This document shows, piece after piece, positions 25,059 to 33,870 of a stretch of DNA of 64,000 nt (its first letter is position 1; each line of letters opens with the position of its first letter). The notes below the pieces were generated by a model. It saw nothing but the letters and a program-made list of their open reading frames with translations. It had not been told where the DNA came from and made no database searches. The DNA is taken from NCBI GenBank assembly GCA_028281495.1, contig JANQJU010000098.1, positions 186,001-250,000 on the forward strand. The letters are read 5' to 3'. The position numbers and the translations under genes were made by a program. Origin of the DNA: SAR324 cluster bacterium. Lineage in GTDB: Bacteria; SAR324; NAC60-12.

Positions 25059-26606
25059 ATGACGATCAAACACAAAATCATAGGAGGGGTGTTTCTATTG
25101 ATATTGGTCTCTCAGGCCATTTCATCCCTCGTGTATTACCGGCAGACGCGCTCTGCCATTTTGCAAGCGTTGGAATTGGAAGCGGAAGGCACGAGTGTGC
25201 CGTTTCTGTTGAAGTTGTCACAACAAGTCCAAGGCAGCGTGCCTGATGAAAATCAGCCGGTGGAAAATAGTCTCTTAGCGATGTTTGCGGCGGCATTGAG
25301 TTTGGAATTCAACCAATTGGTAGAAAGCCAATCCAAACTGCATTCGCTGCTACTGCTCGATAAAGCAGGAACGATCATCGCTCACCATAGCTTAGATGGG
25401 GTGGGTCAATCCATTGATGCCTCGGTTCAGGAACGGAATCAATTGCAGCAACTGTTGGTTTCGGAAGCAGTAGATCAGATTGAAGTCATGGTGCCCTACT
25501 TTTTCCACGGACATCATGCGGGAGCGATGGTGTTTCATTATTCAGCTCAACAAATCCATGAGGAACGTGCTCAAGCGTTGTGGGTGGCGTTGTTGTTGTT
25601 TGCCGCTTACTTCGTATTGGGAGGAATGGGGGCCTTGCTTTTATCAAGGCATATTGTGGGGCGCATCAAAGGCGTGCATTCCGCTGTTAAAAACATTGTA
25701 GACGGGGAAGGCGATCTGACTCGTCGGTTGGATTCGCAAGCCAACGATGAGGTGGGAGCTTTGGTGGAGTCATTCAACCGATTCATTGAGTACATTCAGG
25801 GCTTGGTACAAAGCATCGAACAAGAAGCAAGTGTGCTCAACACGGTGGTGGAAGAGCTTTCATACACCACCGATGAAATGCAAAAAACCACCGATAGTTT
25901 GGCTGAAATTACGGAGGAAGAAGATTCCCGAATTACTGATACGGCATCGACTATTGGCACAATGGCTTCCGATCTTCAGATGATCACTCAAGAAGTCCAA
26001 GAAACCGCACACAATGCCTGCTTGGCTGAGCAAAATGCGGAAGCCGGGAACGAGGCGGTTCTGCATGCCAATCGCTCCATGGTCAAAATTGAACAAAGCA
26101 GCCAGGAGATTGAAGGCATCATTCACGTGATTACTGAGATTTCCAATCAAACCAATTTGCTGTCGTTGAACGCAGCGATTGAAGCGGCCAAAGCCAGTGA
26201 GTACGGCAAAGGGTTTGCGGTGGTTGCCGATGAAATTCGTCAATTGGCAGAGCGCAGCAGCCAAGCGGTGTTGGAGATCCAGAAATTGATCGAGAGCAGT
26301 TCGTCCAATGTCAGCGAGGGCAACACGATCATCCAGGAAACTGGGCACTCTCTGAATGAGATCATTGGACAAGTGCGTGAGATCACCCAACAAATCAATT
26401 CCATCAGCGAGGGAATCACCCAGCAAGACCAAGCCATTCACCAGATTTCGGAATCCGCTGATGGCATCCGCCACATGAGCGAAAACACAGCCGCCGTGGT
26501 TGCCGAACTTTCCAGTGCCACCGGTCAAATCAACACCAGCACCCACGAACTCAGCCAGATGTCGCATCGGCTGATGACACGAATCAATCAATTCAAAGTC
26601 CGATAA
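25059..26606 (+). CDS. Methyl-accepting chemotaxis protein
   Basis: A 515-residue transducer: membrane helix about 8-26, a periplasmic domain of about 145 residues (27-172), second helix about 173-198, HAMP domain about 200-255 (with D-E-V-G-A-L-V-E-S-F-N-R-F), and a long coiled-coil signalling region. The highly conserved tip is at about 360-400 (E-I-S-N-Q-T-N-L-L-S-L-N-A-A-I-E-A-A and F-A-V-V-A-D-E-I-R-Q-L-A-E-R). The C-terminus lacks a CheR-binding pentapeptide. It lies between the TAXI receptor and TRAP permease genes and starts after GAGGGGGGAAT, so it may direct movement toward the compound that the transporter takes up, perhaps through the shared receptor. That last point is inference. 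Confidence 0.93.
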   Translation: MTIKHKIIGGVFLLILVSQAISSLVYYRQTRSAILQALELEAEGTSVPFLLKLSQQVQGSVPDENQPVENSLLAMFAAALSLEFNQLVESQSKLHSLLLLDKAGTIIAHHSLDGVGQSIDASVQERNQLQQLLVSEAVDQIEVMVPYFFHGHHAGAMVFHYSAQQIHEERAQALWVALLLFAAYFVLGGMGALLLSRHIVGRIKGVHSAVKNIVDGEGDLTRRLDSQANDEVGALVESFNRFIEYIQGLVQSIEQEASVLNTVVEELSYTTDEMQKTTDSLAEITEEEDSRITDTASTIGTMASDLQMITQEVQETAHNACLAEQNAEAGNEAVLHANRSMVKIEQSSQEIEGIIHVITEISNQTNLLSLNAAIEAAKASEYGKGFAVVADEIRQLAERSSQAVLEIQKLIESSSSNVSEGNTIIQETGHSLNEIIGQVREITQQINSISEGITQQDQAIHQISESADGIRHMSENTAAVVAELSSATGQINTSTHELSQMSHRLMTRINQFKVR

Positions 26607-26656
26607 CATCATCCAGCAACATCATCCGATAACATCTCTCGTTTGGAGGAGGGGGT

Positions 26657-28825
26657 ATGTCTGAATCGCAAGAACAATATGAAGAAGTGGTGGAGGAGCG
26701 GAAGACCGTCAATCGTCAACCACAAGGTGTGTTTAAAGCTGTCATCTATACTTTGTGTATTGGAACCTCGCTGTTCCATGTGTGGTACAACACTTTCGGA
26801 ACCCTCAGTGATTACTGGCGGAATAGTCTACATTTTGGACTATTGGGTGCGATCGGTTTGTTGCTTTTCCCTTTATCCAAACGGGGCGGGAAACTGACGT
26901 TGGCCATCGATAGTCTACTGGCCGGTGCTGTGGTGGTGGCCGGGGTGTATCCGATTTTCATGGAGGAAGCTCTATTTGAACGGAATCAACAAATGATCGT
27001 TTCAGATTTTCTGTTTGCGGGTCTCGCCATCGTATTGGCATTGGAGATTTGTCGACGCACTGTGGGTTGGATCATCCCATTCTTATCTCTGTTCTTTTTG
27101 ACCTATGTGTTGTGGTGGGGAGCCTGGCTGGAAGGAGCCTTCCGATTTAACGGATTGAGTCTGAAAACCCTGCTGTATCGCATGTATTTTACGGATGAAG
27201 GACTGTTTGGACTCACCGCCAGTATTTCTTCGACCTATGTGTTCATGTTCATCTTGTTTGCTGCGTTTTTGCTGCACTCGGGAGGGGGAAACTGCATCAT
27301 CGCCTTGGCTCGGTCCGTAACTCATAAAATTACGGGGGGACCCGGCTTAGTGGCCGTGATGGCCAGTGGGCTGATGGGAACGATTTCCGGAAGTGCGATT
27401 GCCAATACAGTTTCCACCGGAGCGATCACCATTCCCATGATGAAGAAAGCCGGGTTTAAACCCAAATTTGCAGCCGGAGTGGAAACAGCCGCTTCCACGG
27501 GTGGACAAATCATGCCGCCTATTATGGGAGCAGGGGCGTTCATCATGGCGGAGTGGACGCAAGTGCCTTATCTGACCATCATCAGCATCGCCTTCCTGCC
27601 CGCCATGATGTACTTTTGTTCAGTCGGCTTCTATGTGTATTTCGAAGCTCGCAAAAATCATATTGCCCCTCCCGATGATATCACCGATCCCCCTATGAAA
27701 GTCTTGATCGACAGCCTGCCATTTTTCCTACCGATTGGCGTGTTGGTCGGCATGTTGTTGAGTGGGTTCAGTCCAACGTACTCAGCGGGGTTTGCCATCA
27801 TCGCGGTGATCGTTGCTTCTTGTATGAACAAACTGCGTAAGCGAGTTGCAATTCCTGAAGCGTTGCATCAAACGTGGAATGAGATCGTGGCGTCCTTGGT
27901 CGCTGGAGGGAAGAACATGGTGGTCACGGGAATTTTATTGGTCACGGTCGGAACCATCATTGGACCGCTCAATATGACAGGAGCTTCGATTCAATTTTCT
28001 CAGATGATCGTGGAGTGGTCGGCAGGAAATCTCTTGTTGGCTTGCATCCTGATTACGGGGGCGTCTTTGTTGTTGGGAATGGGACTTCCCGTGACCGCTG
28101 CTTACATTGTACTGGCCGTGTTGGCGGCACCCGCACTACAAAATATGCTCTTGGCGAGTTCTCCTCTGGTGCAAGAGATGCTGCAACCGGATCGACTCAA
28201 AGCATTGATTCAAGCCCCTGAATTTCTCAGCCAATTGATGATGCTACAACCCGAACTAGCTGCTCAAGCCATGTTGGCTGCCAACGACAGCACCGTGTTG
28301 CAAGCGTTGTCGCAGAATCCCGCGATCATTCCTGCCTTGGCCGCAGTCAATCCTGCCATTGAGACGTTGCAAATCGGCTATTTGTTGACGGCTCACATGA
28401 TTGTGTATTGGGTGTCGCAAGATTCCAATGTCACCCCCCCGGTGTGTCTGGCTGCTTTTGCGGGAGCGGCCATTGCCGGATCCTCTCCGATGAAAACCGG
28501 ACTCACCGCTTGGAAACTGGCCAAAGGCTTATACATCATTCCCTTGTTGTTTGCTTACACGCCTTTCATCAATGGGACTGCGGTGGAACATGTCACCGTG
28601 TTTTTGTTTGGAACACTTGGCATGTTTGCTTTTGCGAGCTTGATGACGGGACAACTCTATCGCCTTCAGTATCCTTGGGAACGCGTCGTGTTGGTGCTGG
28701 TGGCCTTTTTATTGTTTGTCCCCATTTTATGGATTCAAGTGAGCGCCGTGTGTTTGTTTGTGGCAGTGTTTTATTACAATTGGAAATTTTCGTCGGCTCC
28801 CCATTTCATGGCTCAAGGGGCGTGA
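26657..28825 (+). CDS. TRAP transporter fused small and large permease (TAXI-associated)
   Basis: A 722-residue membrane protein fusing the DctQ-like and DctM-like subunits, the usual form for TAXI systems. The DctM part shows G-G-G-N-C-I-I-A-L-A, G-S-A-I-A-N-T-V-S-T-G-A-I-T-I-P, G-G-Q-I-M-P-P-I-M-G-A-G-A-F and G-M-G-L-P-V-T-A-A-Y-I. It uses an ion gradient to import the substrate delivered by the receptor. Between the A-A-P-A-L helix and L-L-T-A-H-M-I-V-Y-W (residues about 496-572) there is an extra segment of about 75 residues, rich in Leu, Ala and Gln, which I do not remember from most TRAP permeases. ATG follows GGAGGAGGGGGT. The gap to the chemoreceptor is only 50 bp. Confidence 0.92.
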   Translation: MSESQEQYEEVVEERKTVNRQPQGVFKAVIYTLCIGTSLFHVWYNTFGTLSDYWRNSLHFGLLGAIGLLLFPLSKRGGKLTLAIDSLLAGAVVVAGVYPIFMEEALFERNQQMIVSDFLFAGLAIVLALEICRRTVGWIIPFLSLFFLTYVLWWGAWLEGAFRFNGLSLKTLLYRMYFTDEGLFGLTASISSTYVFMFILFAAFLLHSGGGNCIIALARSVTHKITGGPGLVAVMASGLMGTISGSAIANTVSTGAITIPMMKKAGFKPKFAAGVETAASTGGQIMPPIMGAGAFIMAEWTQVPYLTIISIAFLPAMMYFCSVGFYVYFEARKNHIAPPDDITDPPMKVLIDSLPFFLPIGVLVGMLLSGFSPTYSAGFAIIAVIVASCMNKLRKRVAIPEALHQTWNEIVASLVAGGKNMVVTGILLVTVGTIIGPLNMTGASIQFSQMIVEWSAGNLLLACILITGASLLLGMGLPVTAAYIVLAVLAAPALQNMLLASSPLVQEMLQPDRLKALIQAPEFLSQLMMLQPELAAQAMLAANDSTVLQALSQNPAIIPALAAVNPAIETLQIGYLLTAHMIVYWVSQDSNVTPPVCLAAFAGAAIAGSSPMKTGLTAWKLAKGLYIIPLLFAYTPFINGTAVEHVTVFLFGTLGMFAFASLMTGQLYRLQYPWERVVLVLVAFLLFVPILWIQVSAVCLFVAVFYYNWKFSSAPHFMAQGA

Positions 28826-28859
28826 ACCTGAGGCTTTCATCAGTAATCTTTCTTTTTCA

Positions 28860-29549
28860 TCAAGGATCGGTTTTGGTTTTGAGTTTCGCATGGGCATCGT
28901 CATTGACGAATACTGACGAGTCAGGAAATCCTTCGTTGAACCAATCTAATAAATCGGGTTGATTTTGAGCATTTTCCTTTTTGAATTCATCCCAAGACAT
29001 TACGGCTAGTTGAACTTTATCTCCATTGGACAATTCTCTCGTCGCAACTTCGTGGAATGGAAAACCACGACGGTTCAGCGCTTGAAAAATGGCTGGGTAT
29101 GAATGGGTATATACAAATTCAATTGCTTGGTTTTGGCATTCTAAATATCCCATCTTGAACAAATTGAGACTTACGCTGCTTTTCCAGTTTTTTCGGGATA
29201 GCAGTTCTCGTAAGTAATCTCCTCGTATGGTCCAACGAGAGAACTCGCTTACTTGTTCACCCTCGACAATGGAGATATCAGAGAAGACGCCTTCATATTC
29301 GCGATAGAACATAAATTTCTTGGGCCAGCGAATACAACGATGCCCACCCACAAGCTCGTTTGTTTCCTTGAGAAAAACCCCCACAACAAAATCGGCATGG
29401 TCGTCATATTCGTCGCGTTCCAGGCCGAGTTTGTTGACTTCACGCCAGCCATATCGCTCACAAAATACCTGATGTCGAAGTTGATAGTAAGCAAGGTATT
29501 CAGTATCTTTGCTCAATAATCGAACATTATATTTGTTAAAAAAAATCAC
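28860..29549 (-). CDS. LuxI-like acyl-homoserine-lactone synthase family protein (orphan)
   Basis: A 229-residue acyltransferase-fold protein. The residues conserved in LuxI synthases fall in register: R25, F29 and W35 in L-R-H-Q-V-F-C-E-R-Y-G-W; D46 and D49 in E-R-D-E-Y-D-D; R71 in G-G-H-R-C-I-R; and E102 with R105 in S-E-F-S-R-W. This supports synthesis of an acyl signal from S-adenosylmethionine and an acyl donor. The relatives linked to the exosortase/PEP-CTERM system share some of these features and are the main alternative. No LuxR gene is adjacent: its neighbours are the TRAP permease (convergent) and a GNAT gene (divergent). The length is close to LuxI proteins (about 200-230). Confidence 0.75.
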   Translation of the reverse strand: MIFFNKYNVRLLSKDTEYLAYYQLRHQVFCERYGWREVNKLGLERDEYDDHADFVVGVFLKETNELVGGHRCIRWPKKFMFYREYEGVFSDISIVEGEQVSEFSRWTIRGDYLRELLSRKNWKSSVSLNLFKMGYLECQNQAIEFVYTHSYPAIFQALNRRGFPFHEVATRELSNGDKVQLAVMSWDEFKKENAQNQPDLLDWFNEGFPDSSVFVNDDAHAKLKTKTDP

Positions 29550-29739
29550 TCATTTTCTCCTGTTCCTGTATTAGGTATTGAAAATGGAATTTATCCTATA
29601 GCATGTCTCGTTCAATACTTATATTTATGCCCTGATACAAAGCAACCTGAAGCCATAAAACCACTCAACCCACTCCAAACCGAAGTGGATGAGTTCCCTG
29701 CATAATCTGGATAAGTGGATTCTTGAATAAGGAGATCAA

Positions 29740-30231
29740 GTGCACCTGTTTGAAACCAAGTTGGGATATATTCCCGGCCTCATCGGGAGCGTCGCGGCGC
29801 TGCATGCCGAGTACTATGCCTCTCACTGGAATTTTGGCCATTTTTTCGAGGCCAAAGTGGCAACGGAGCTTTCGTCATTCATCAATCGTTACGACCCAAA
29901 CCAAGACCGTATTTGGTCCTTGACCTTGGATGGAACCATCGAGGGTTCCATCACGATTGAGGGTCCTTCAGAAAGCTCGTCAATGGCACATCTCCGATGG
30001 TTCATCGTGTCCGACAAACTGAGAGGCCAAGGGGCTGGCAATCATCTGATGACTCAAGCCATCGCTTTTTGCAAAGAAGCAAACTTTGATTCGGTTTACT
30101 TATGGACCTTCCAAGGCTTAGCCCCGGCCCGGCACCTCTATGAGAAATTCGGATTCCAACTCACCGAATCACAAGCGGGAAAGCAATGGGGAAGCTTGGT
30201 GACTGAGCAACGATTTGAGTTAATCCTATAG
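29740..30231 (+). CDS. GNAT-family N-acetyltransferase
   Basis: A 163-residue protein started by GTG 29740, supported by AAGGAG at 29729-29734. The core acetyl-CoA-binding signature is R-G-Q-G-A-G-N-H-L-M-T-Q-A (the R/Q-x-x-G-x-G/A motif), followed by Y-L-W-T-F-Q-G-L and A-R-H-L-Y-E-K-F-G-F-Q-L at the end, typical of single-domain GNATs. The opening resembles the acetyltransferase part often fused to MarR regulators (G-Y-I-P-G-L-I-G-S-V-A-A-L-H-A-E-Y-Y), but there is no DNA-binding domain. The acceptor is unknown. It is divergent from the LuxI-like gene. Confidence 0.9.
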   Translation: MHLFETKLGYIPGLIGSVAALHAEYYASHWNFGHFFEAKVATELSSFINRYDPNQDRIWSLTLDGTIEGSITIEGPSESSSMAHLRWFIVSDKLRGQGAGNHLMTQAIAFCKEANFDSVYLWTFQGLAPARHLYEKFGFQLTESQAGKQWGSLVTEQRFELIL

Positions 30232-30264
30232 GAAGTTTTAACCATACTTTTGAAACGCTACCCC

Positions 30265-30339
30265 ATGAGATACTGCCTTATGAGATATTGCCTCATGAGA
30301 TATTGTCTTATGAAATACTGTCTTATGAAATACCACCTC
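30265..30339. repeat. 15-bp tandem repeat, five copies, abutting the lacZ stop codon
   Basis: Units start at 30265, 30280, 30295, 30310 and 30325, each of the form ATGARATAYTGYCTY. They lie between the convergent GNAT and lacZ genes, and the last unit overlaps the lacZ stop codon. Confidence 0.95.
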
Positions 30340-33300
30340 AAGAGGACTTCAAGTAGGGTCGGAGGTGATAGGTAAACTCATAAACTCCAGGTTCCACACA
30401 ATATTCTTCCCGGGGACCAGGTCCGGCGCTTTCGGTTCCCAATCCTCTATGTTTACAATCGATAGTCACAACGGTTTCCTTGCGTTTTTCCAGTTCGTTC
30501 GTATGCCGTGCCGCGAAAAGATCTTGTGGTGAATAATGACTCACCGAGTACTCAAATAAGGGTTCCGCTCGAAACAGAATGCCTGCTGTTTCCGATTCCA
30601 ACTGAAACCACCGAACCTCGGTTTTATTGCCATTCTCTTGGGGAAAAATATAAGGAACGTACTGATCACTCACCGTGCTTTGATACAAACCAACAGGAGC
30701 ACCGGCGTTTCGGTCGATGTAATTTTCATGAGGACCCCTCCCAAACCACTCCAATTGCTCAAAACCTTCCTGGAGTTCCATCAGGACTCCGACGCGAGCC
30801 AAGCTGGGGAGCGCATCTGGGATCTCAATGGTGTTATGCACAGATATTTCACCAACAGTTGAGATTTCGATCCTTTGATTGTGAACGATTTCCAAACTCG
30901 TATTGGCACCCACCCAAATCTGTTTTAAAGCGATACTCCGGTCTCCGGTTTTCTCAAAGTTGCTATTTTGAAGTTTCAGCCGATCCAAACCGGCGGATAG
31001 CCATTGGGTCATGGGTTTATTTTCTTGCCCGATTCGGCCTCGAATTCCATCATTATCAATGGCAGCTCGAAACAGATTCAGTTGAGGTATTTTTTTAAAG
31101 AAGTCCTGTTGTCCGATATGCATCGAATTGAGGATGCCTGCGGCTGTATCGATTTCGAGAGTGAGTGATCCCAAAGTGAAAACGATGCAATCCGGCATTT
31201 CGGTCCATCTGATTTCGTTTGCCGTGGACTCTGTAGCTTCGTCAATTGTTGCTTTGTCGGTTGTTGCTTTGTCGGTTGTTGTTTTGTCGATTGTTGCTTC
31301 CAATGTCGTTTGGAACGTCGTCTGAGGCTTTTCCCAGATCCGTTCATAGGGAATACGAAACTGTTCCCAAGCCACTTCATGATTGGCAGAACACCACAAT
31401 GTAGGGTGAGCCGCTTGAATTGAAAAATTGACATAGCATTCTGGTTTCATTTTTGGAGCGGTGCTCGTTTCCCGATCTGCGTCTGTTGCTAGTTTTGTGT
31501 TCGCCTCTGGTTTTGCGTCTAGGCCGGGTTTTGTCTTTAGGTCGAGGCTTGCTTCCAGGTCGGGGTTTGCCTGCAATTCGGGGTTTGCTTCCAAGTCGGG
31601 GTTTGCCTGCAATTCGGGGTTTGCTTCCAGGTCGGGGTTTGCCTGCAATTCGGGGTTGGTGATGGGCAGAACGATCAATTCTTCTTTTCCAGGAGCGATG
31701 GACAAGCTGGGGAGAAAGCCTTCCTGAACGGTCACCCCATCCACCTGTAATGTCCATTGGACTTGGAGCCACTCCATCCCACTGAAATATTGTTTATTCT
31801 TGATCAGGAATTGTCCGGTTTCCAATGAAACCGCTTCAATACCAATGGGTTGTACTAATTTTTTGAATTCATACAGGGCGGGGTGTGGAGTTCTATCCGG
31901 CCAAACCAATCCGTTGATACAAAAGTTCAAATCATGGGGTTCGTCTCCAAAATCACCCCCGTAAGCCCAATAGGGGTGTCCTTGGTCATCGATTTGTTTG
32001 ATGCCTTGATCCACCCAATCCCAGATGAATCCGCCTTGGAGTCCGTGGTATTTTTCAAAGGCTTCCCAAAATTCTTTGAGGGAACCGTTGCTGTTACCCA
32101 TCGCATGGGAATACTCACAGGGGATATACGGGCGGGGGTCGTCCACGGTTTCAACCCAGCGGATCATGTCTTCCACGTCTGGGTACATGGGACAGACTGT
32201 ATCCGTGACGTGCATTCTCCAGTGGGGGGTGTATTCCACGGCACCTTGTCCATATTCACCCCGGACGGCTCCTTCATAATGCAGGAGTCGAGAAGCATCA
32301 TAGCCTCGAATCCACCCGGCAGCAGCCTCATGGTTGGGGCCGCATCCCGTCTCGTTGCCAAGAGACCACTGGATGATGCTCGGATGGTTTTTGTCACGGA
32401 GCACCATGCGCATCGCACGATCTAAAAAAGCAGGTGCCCAACGGGGATCTCGGCACAGTTGATCGTAGAAGGCGTGCCCTTCAATGTTGGCTTCATCAAT
32501 AAGATACAAACCGTACTCATCGCAGAGGTCATACCACAGGACATCATTGGGGTAATGCGAAGTCCGGACAGCGTTGAAGTTGAATTGCTTCAACAGTTGA
32601 ATATCTTTGATCATCAGCTCGCGGGATACGGTTTTCCCTGTGATATCATCATGATCATGACGATTCACGCCTTTGATGAGGACCGCTTGACCATTGATCA
32701 GCAGCGCTTTGTTTTTGATTTCAACCCGACGAAATCCTATTCGAGTGGAAACGACTTCAATGGGGGTGCCGGTTGGGTTTTTGAGTTCCAGGATCACCTT
32801 GTAGAGAGCCGGAGTTTCCGCCGTCCATTGTAGAGGGGCAACAATCGGGAAGGACAACCGGATGTTGTGTTCCAGCGCTTGATCTTGCGGTTTTTGCAAA
32901 GGGATCGGGGATCCTTGGGTTTGGGCAATGTTGTCTTTATAGAGAATCCGGTTGCCGTCCGGATCATAGAGGCTCATCGTGATTGTATGGGGAGCCGGGT
33001 TGGATTGTTGACTTTCGATACGCGCATGAACATTCAACGTTCCATCCAAGTAGTCCTCATCCAAATCTCCTCTCGCAAAGAGATCCTGCACATACATCGA
33101 ATCGGTGGAATACAGATAAACCTCTCGATGAATACCTGCCATCCACCAATGGTCTTGGTCTTCCAGAAAACTTCCATCAGACCACCGGATCACCATCACA
33201 GCCAAGGAATTTTCTCCCGAGTGAATCGCTGTGGAAATGTCATATTCCACCGGAGTGCGAGAACCTTTGCTAAATCCCACTTGCTTTCCATTGACATAGA

Positions 33301-33754
33301 CAAAATAGGCACTTTCGACTCCTGCAAAATGGATCACTGTGCGGCGAGACATCCAGGCAGCATCGATGTGAAAGGAAGTCCGGTACAATCCCGTGGGGTT
33401 CGCCTCGGGGACAAAGGGTGGTTTGTGGTCGAATGGCATTTGGTCGTTGGTGTAATGGGGAGGATCTCCCGTCTCTTGTAAAGTCCAATTGCCAGGAACG
33501 GTGATCGGACGCCAGTGTTGGTCATCCAAGGCAGGATCATAGAAATGCGGATCAGCAGCTTCAGGTTTTTCGACGAGTTTGAATTTCCATTCTCCATTCA
33601 GAGATTGGAACCAGGGCGTTCGAGTGCGGTCCAGTGTGAGCGCTGTTTCGACATCTGCAAACGGGTAAAGGGTGGCTCGGGCAGGAAGACGATTGATACC
33701 GGTTAGCTCTGGAGTTTCCCAGGGCTTGAGTGAGTGCGTTAAAGAAAATTCCAT
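30338..33754 (-). CDS. lacZ: Beta-galactosidase, glycoside hydrolase family 2, with low-complexity insertions
   Basis: A 1138-residue enzyme of the LacZ type; E. coli LacZ is about 1024. The acid/base Glu lies in W-S-L-G-N-E-T-G near residue 467 and the nucleophile Glu in P-C-E-Y-S-H-A-M-G-N near residue 545; N-E-H-like substrate motifs and the C-terminal small-chain domain (P-Q-E-N-G-N-K-T-E-V-R-W) are present. The extra length comes from two insertions. One at about 695-770 has a 12-residue unit, N-P-E-L-Q-A-N-P-D-L-E-A, repeated three times and then decaying. A second at about 818-841 is Thr/Lys-rich (T-T-D-K-A repeats). There is no signal peptide, so it is cytoplasmic. Its start is preceded by AAGGAG and it is divergent from an AraC-type gene that probably controls it. 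Confidence 0.95.
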   Translation of the reverse strand: MEFSLTHSLKPWETPELTGINRLPARATLYPFADVETALTLDRTRTPWFQSLNGEWKFKLVEKPEAADPHFYDPALDDQHWRPITVPGNWTLQETGDPPHYTNDQMPFDHKPPFVPEANPTGLYRTSFHIDAAWMSRRTVIHFAGVESAYFVYVNGKQVGFSKGSRTPVEYDISTAIHSGENSLAVMVIRWSDGSFLEDQDHWWMAGIHREVYLYSTDSMYVQDLFARGDLDEDYLDGTLNVHARIESQQSNPAPHTITMSLYDPDGNRILYKDNIAQTQGSPIPLQKPQDQALEHNIRLSFPIVAPLQWTAETPALYKVILELKNPTGTPIEVVSTRIGFRRVEIKNKALLINGQAVLIKGVNRHDHDDITGKTVSRELMIKDIQLLKQFNFNAVRTSHYPNDVLWYDLCDEYGLYLIDEANIEGHAFYDQLCRDPRWAPAFLDRAMRMVLRDKNHPSIIQWSLGNETGCGPNHEAAAGWIRGYDASRLLHYEGAVRGEYGQGAVEYTPHWRMHVTDTVCPMYPDVEDMIRWVETVDDPRPYIPCEYSHAMGNSNGSLKEFWEAFEKYHGLQGGFIWDWVDQGIKQIDDQGHPYWAYGGDFGDEPHDLNFCINGLVWPDRTPHPALYEFKKLVQPIGIEAVSLETGQFLIKNKQYFSGMEWLQVQWTLQVDGVTVQEGFLPSLSIAPGKEELIVLPITNPELQANPDLEANPELQANPDLEANPELQANPDLEASLDLKTKPGLDAKPEANTKLATDADRETSTAPKMKPECYVNFSIQAAHPTLWCSANHEVAWEQFRIPYERIWEKPQTTFQTTLEATIDKTTTDKATTDKATIDEATESTANEIRWTEMPDCIVFTLGSLTLEIDTAAGILNSMHIGQQDFFKKIPQLNLFRAAIDNDGIRGRIGQENKPMTQWLSAGLDRLKLQNSNFEKTGDRSIALKQIWVGANTSLEIVHNQRIEISTVGEISVHNTIEIPDALPSLARVGVLMELQEGFEQLEWFGRGPHENYIDRNAGAPVGLYQSTVSDQYVPYIFPQENGNKTEVRWFQLESETAGILFRAEPLFEYSVSHYSPQDLFAARHTNELEKRKETVVTIDCKHRGLGTESAGPGPREEYCVEPGVYEFTYHLRPYLKSS

Positions 33755-33787
33755 AGTTGCTCCTTGGTTGTGGTTGAAAGAGAAGTC

Positions 33788-33853
33788 ATGGTATTTTTTC
33801 TCAACTACGTTTCAAATATTTATTATGGTATTATAGATGTGTTAAATGGTATT
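33788..33853. promoter_or_regulatory. Three ATGGTATT direct repeats between lacZ and the AraC-type gene
   Basis: ATGGTATT occurs at 33788-33795, 33825-33832 and 33846-33853, all on the same strand, within the 116-bp divergent promoter region. The second and third start 21 bp apart, the spacing of tandem AraC-family half-sites two helical turns apart; the first and second are 37 bp apart. This fits direct control of lacZ by the adjacent regulator. The AT-rich centre must also contain both promoters. Confidence 0.55.
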
Positions 33854-33870
33854 TATGGAAAGAGGCAAGC

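Noticed and set aside
24831..25073. Minus-strand 80-residue frame with repeated C-V-E-A-S-V-E-T units
   Set aside because: It is the 24-bp tandem repeat read through; the period is a multiple of three, and there is no ribosome-binding site or non-repeat domain.
31453..31662. Repeated plus-strand peptide frames (G-R-G-L-P-A-I-R-G-L-L-type)
   Set aside because: They are the complement of the lacZ repeat insertion and not independent genes.
30508..33706. Several long plus-strand frames opposite lacZ
   Set aside because: They are antisense shadows of a clearly coding gene, with biased composition and no support.
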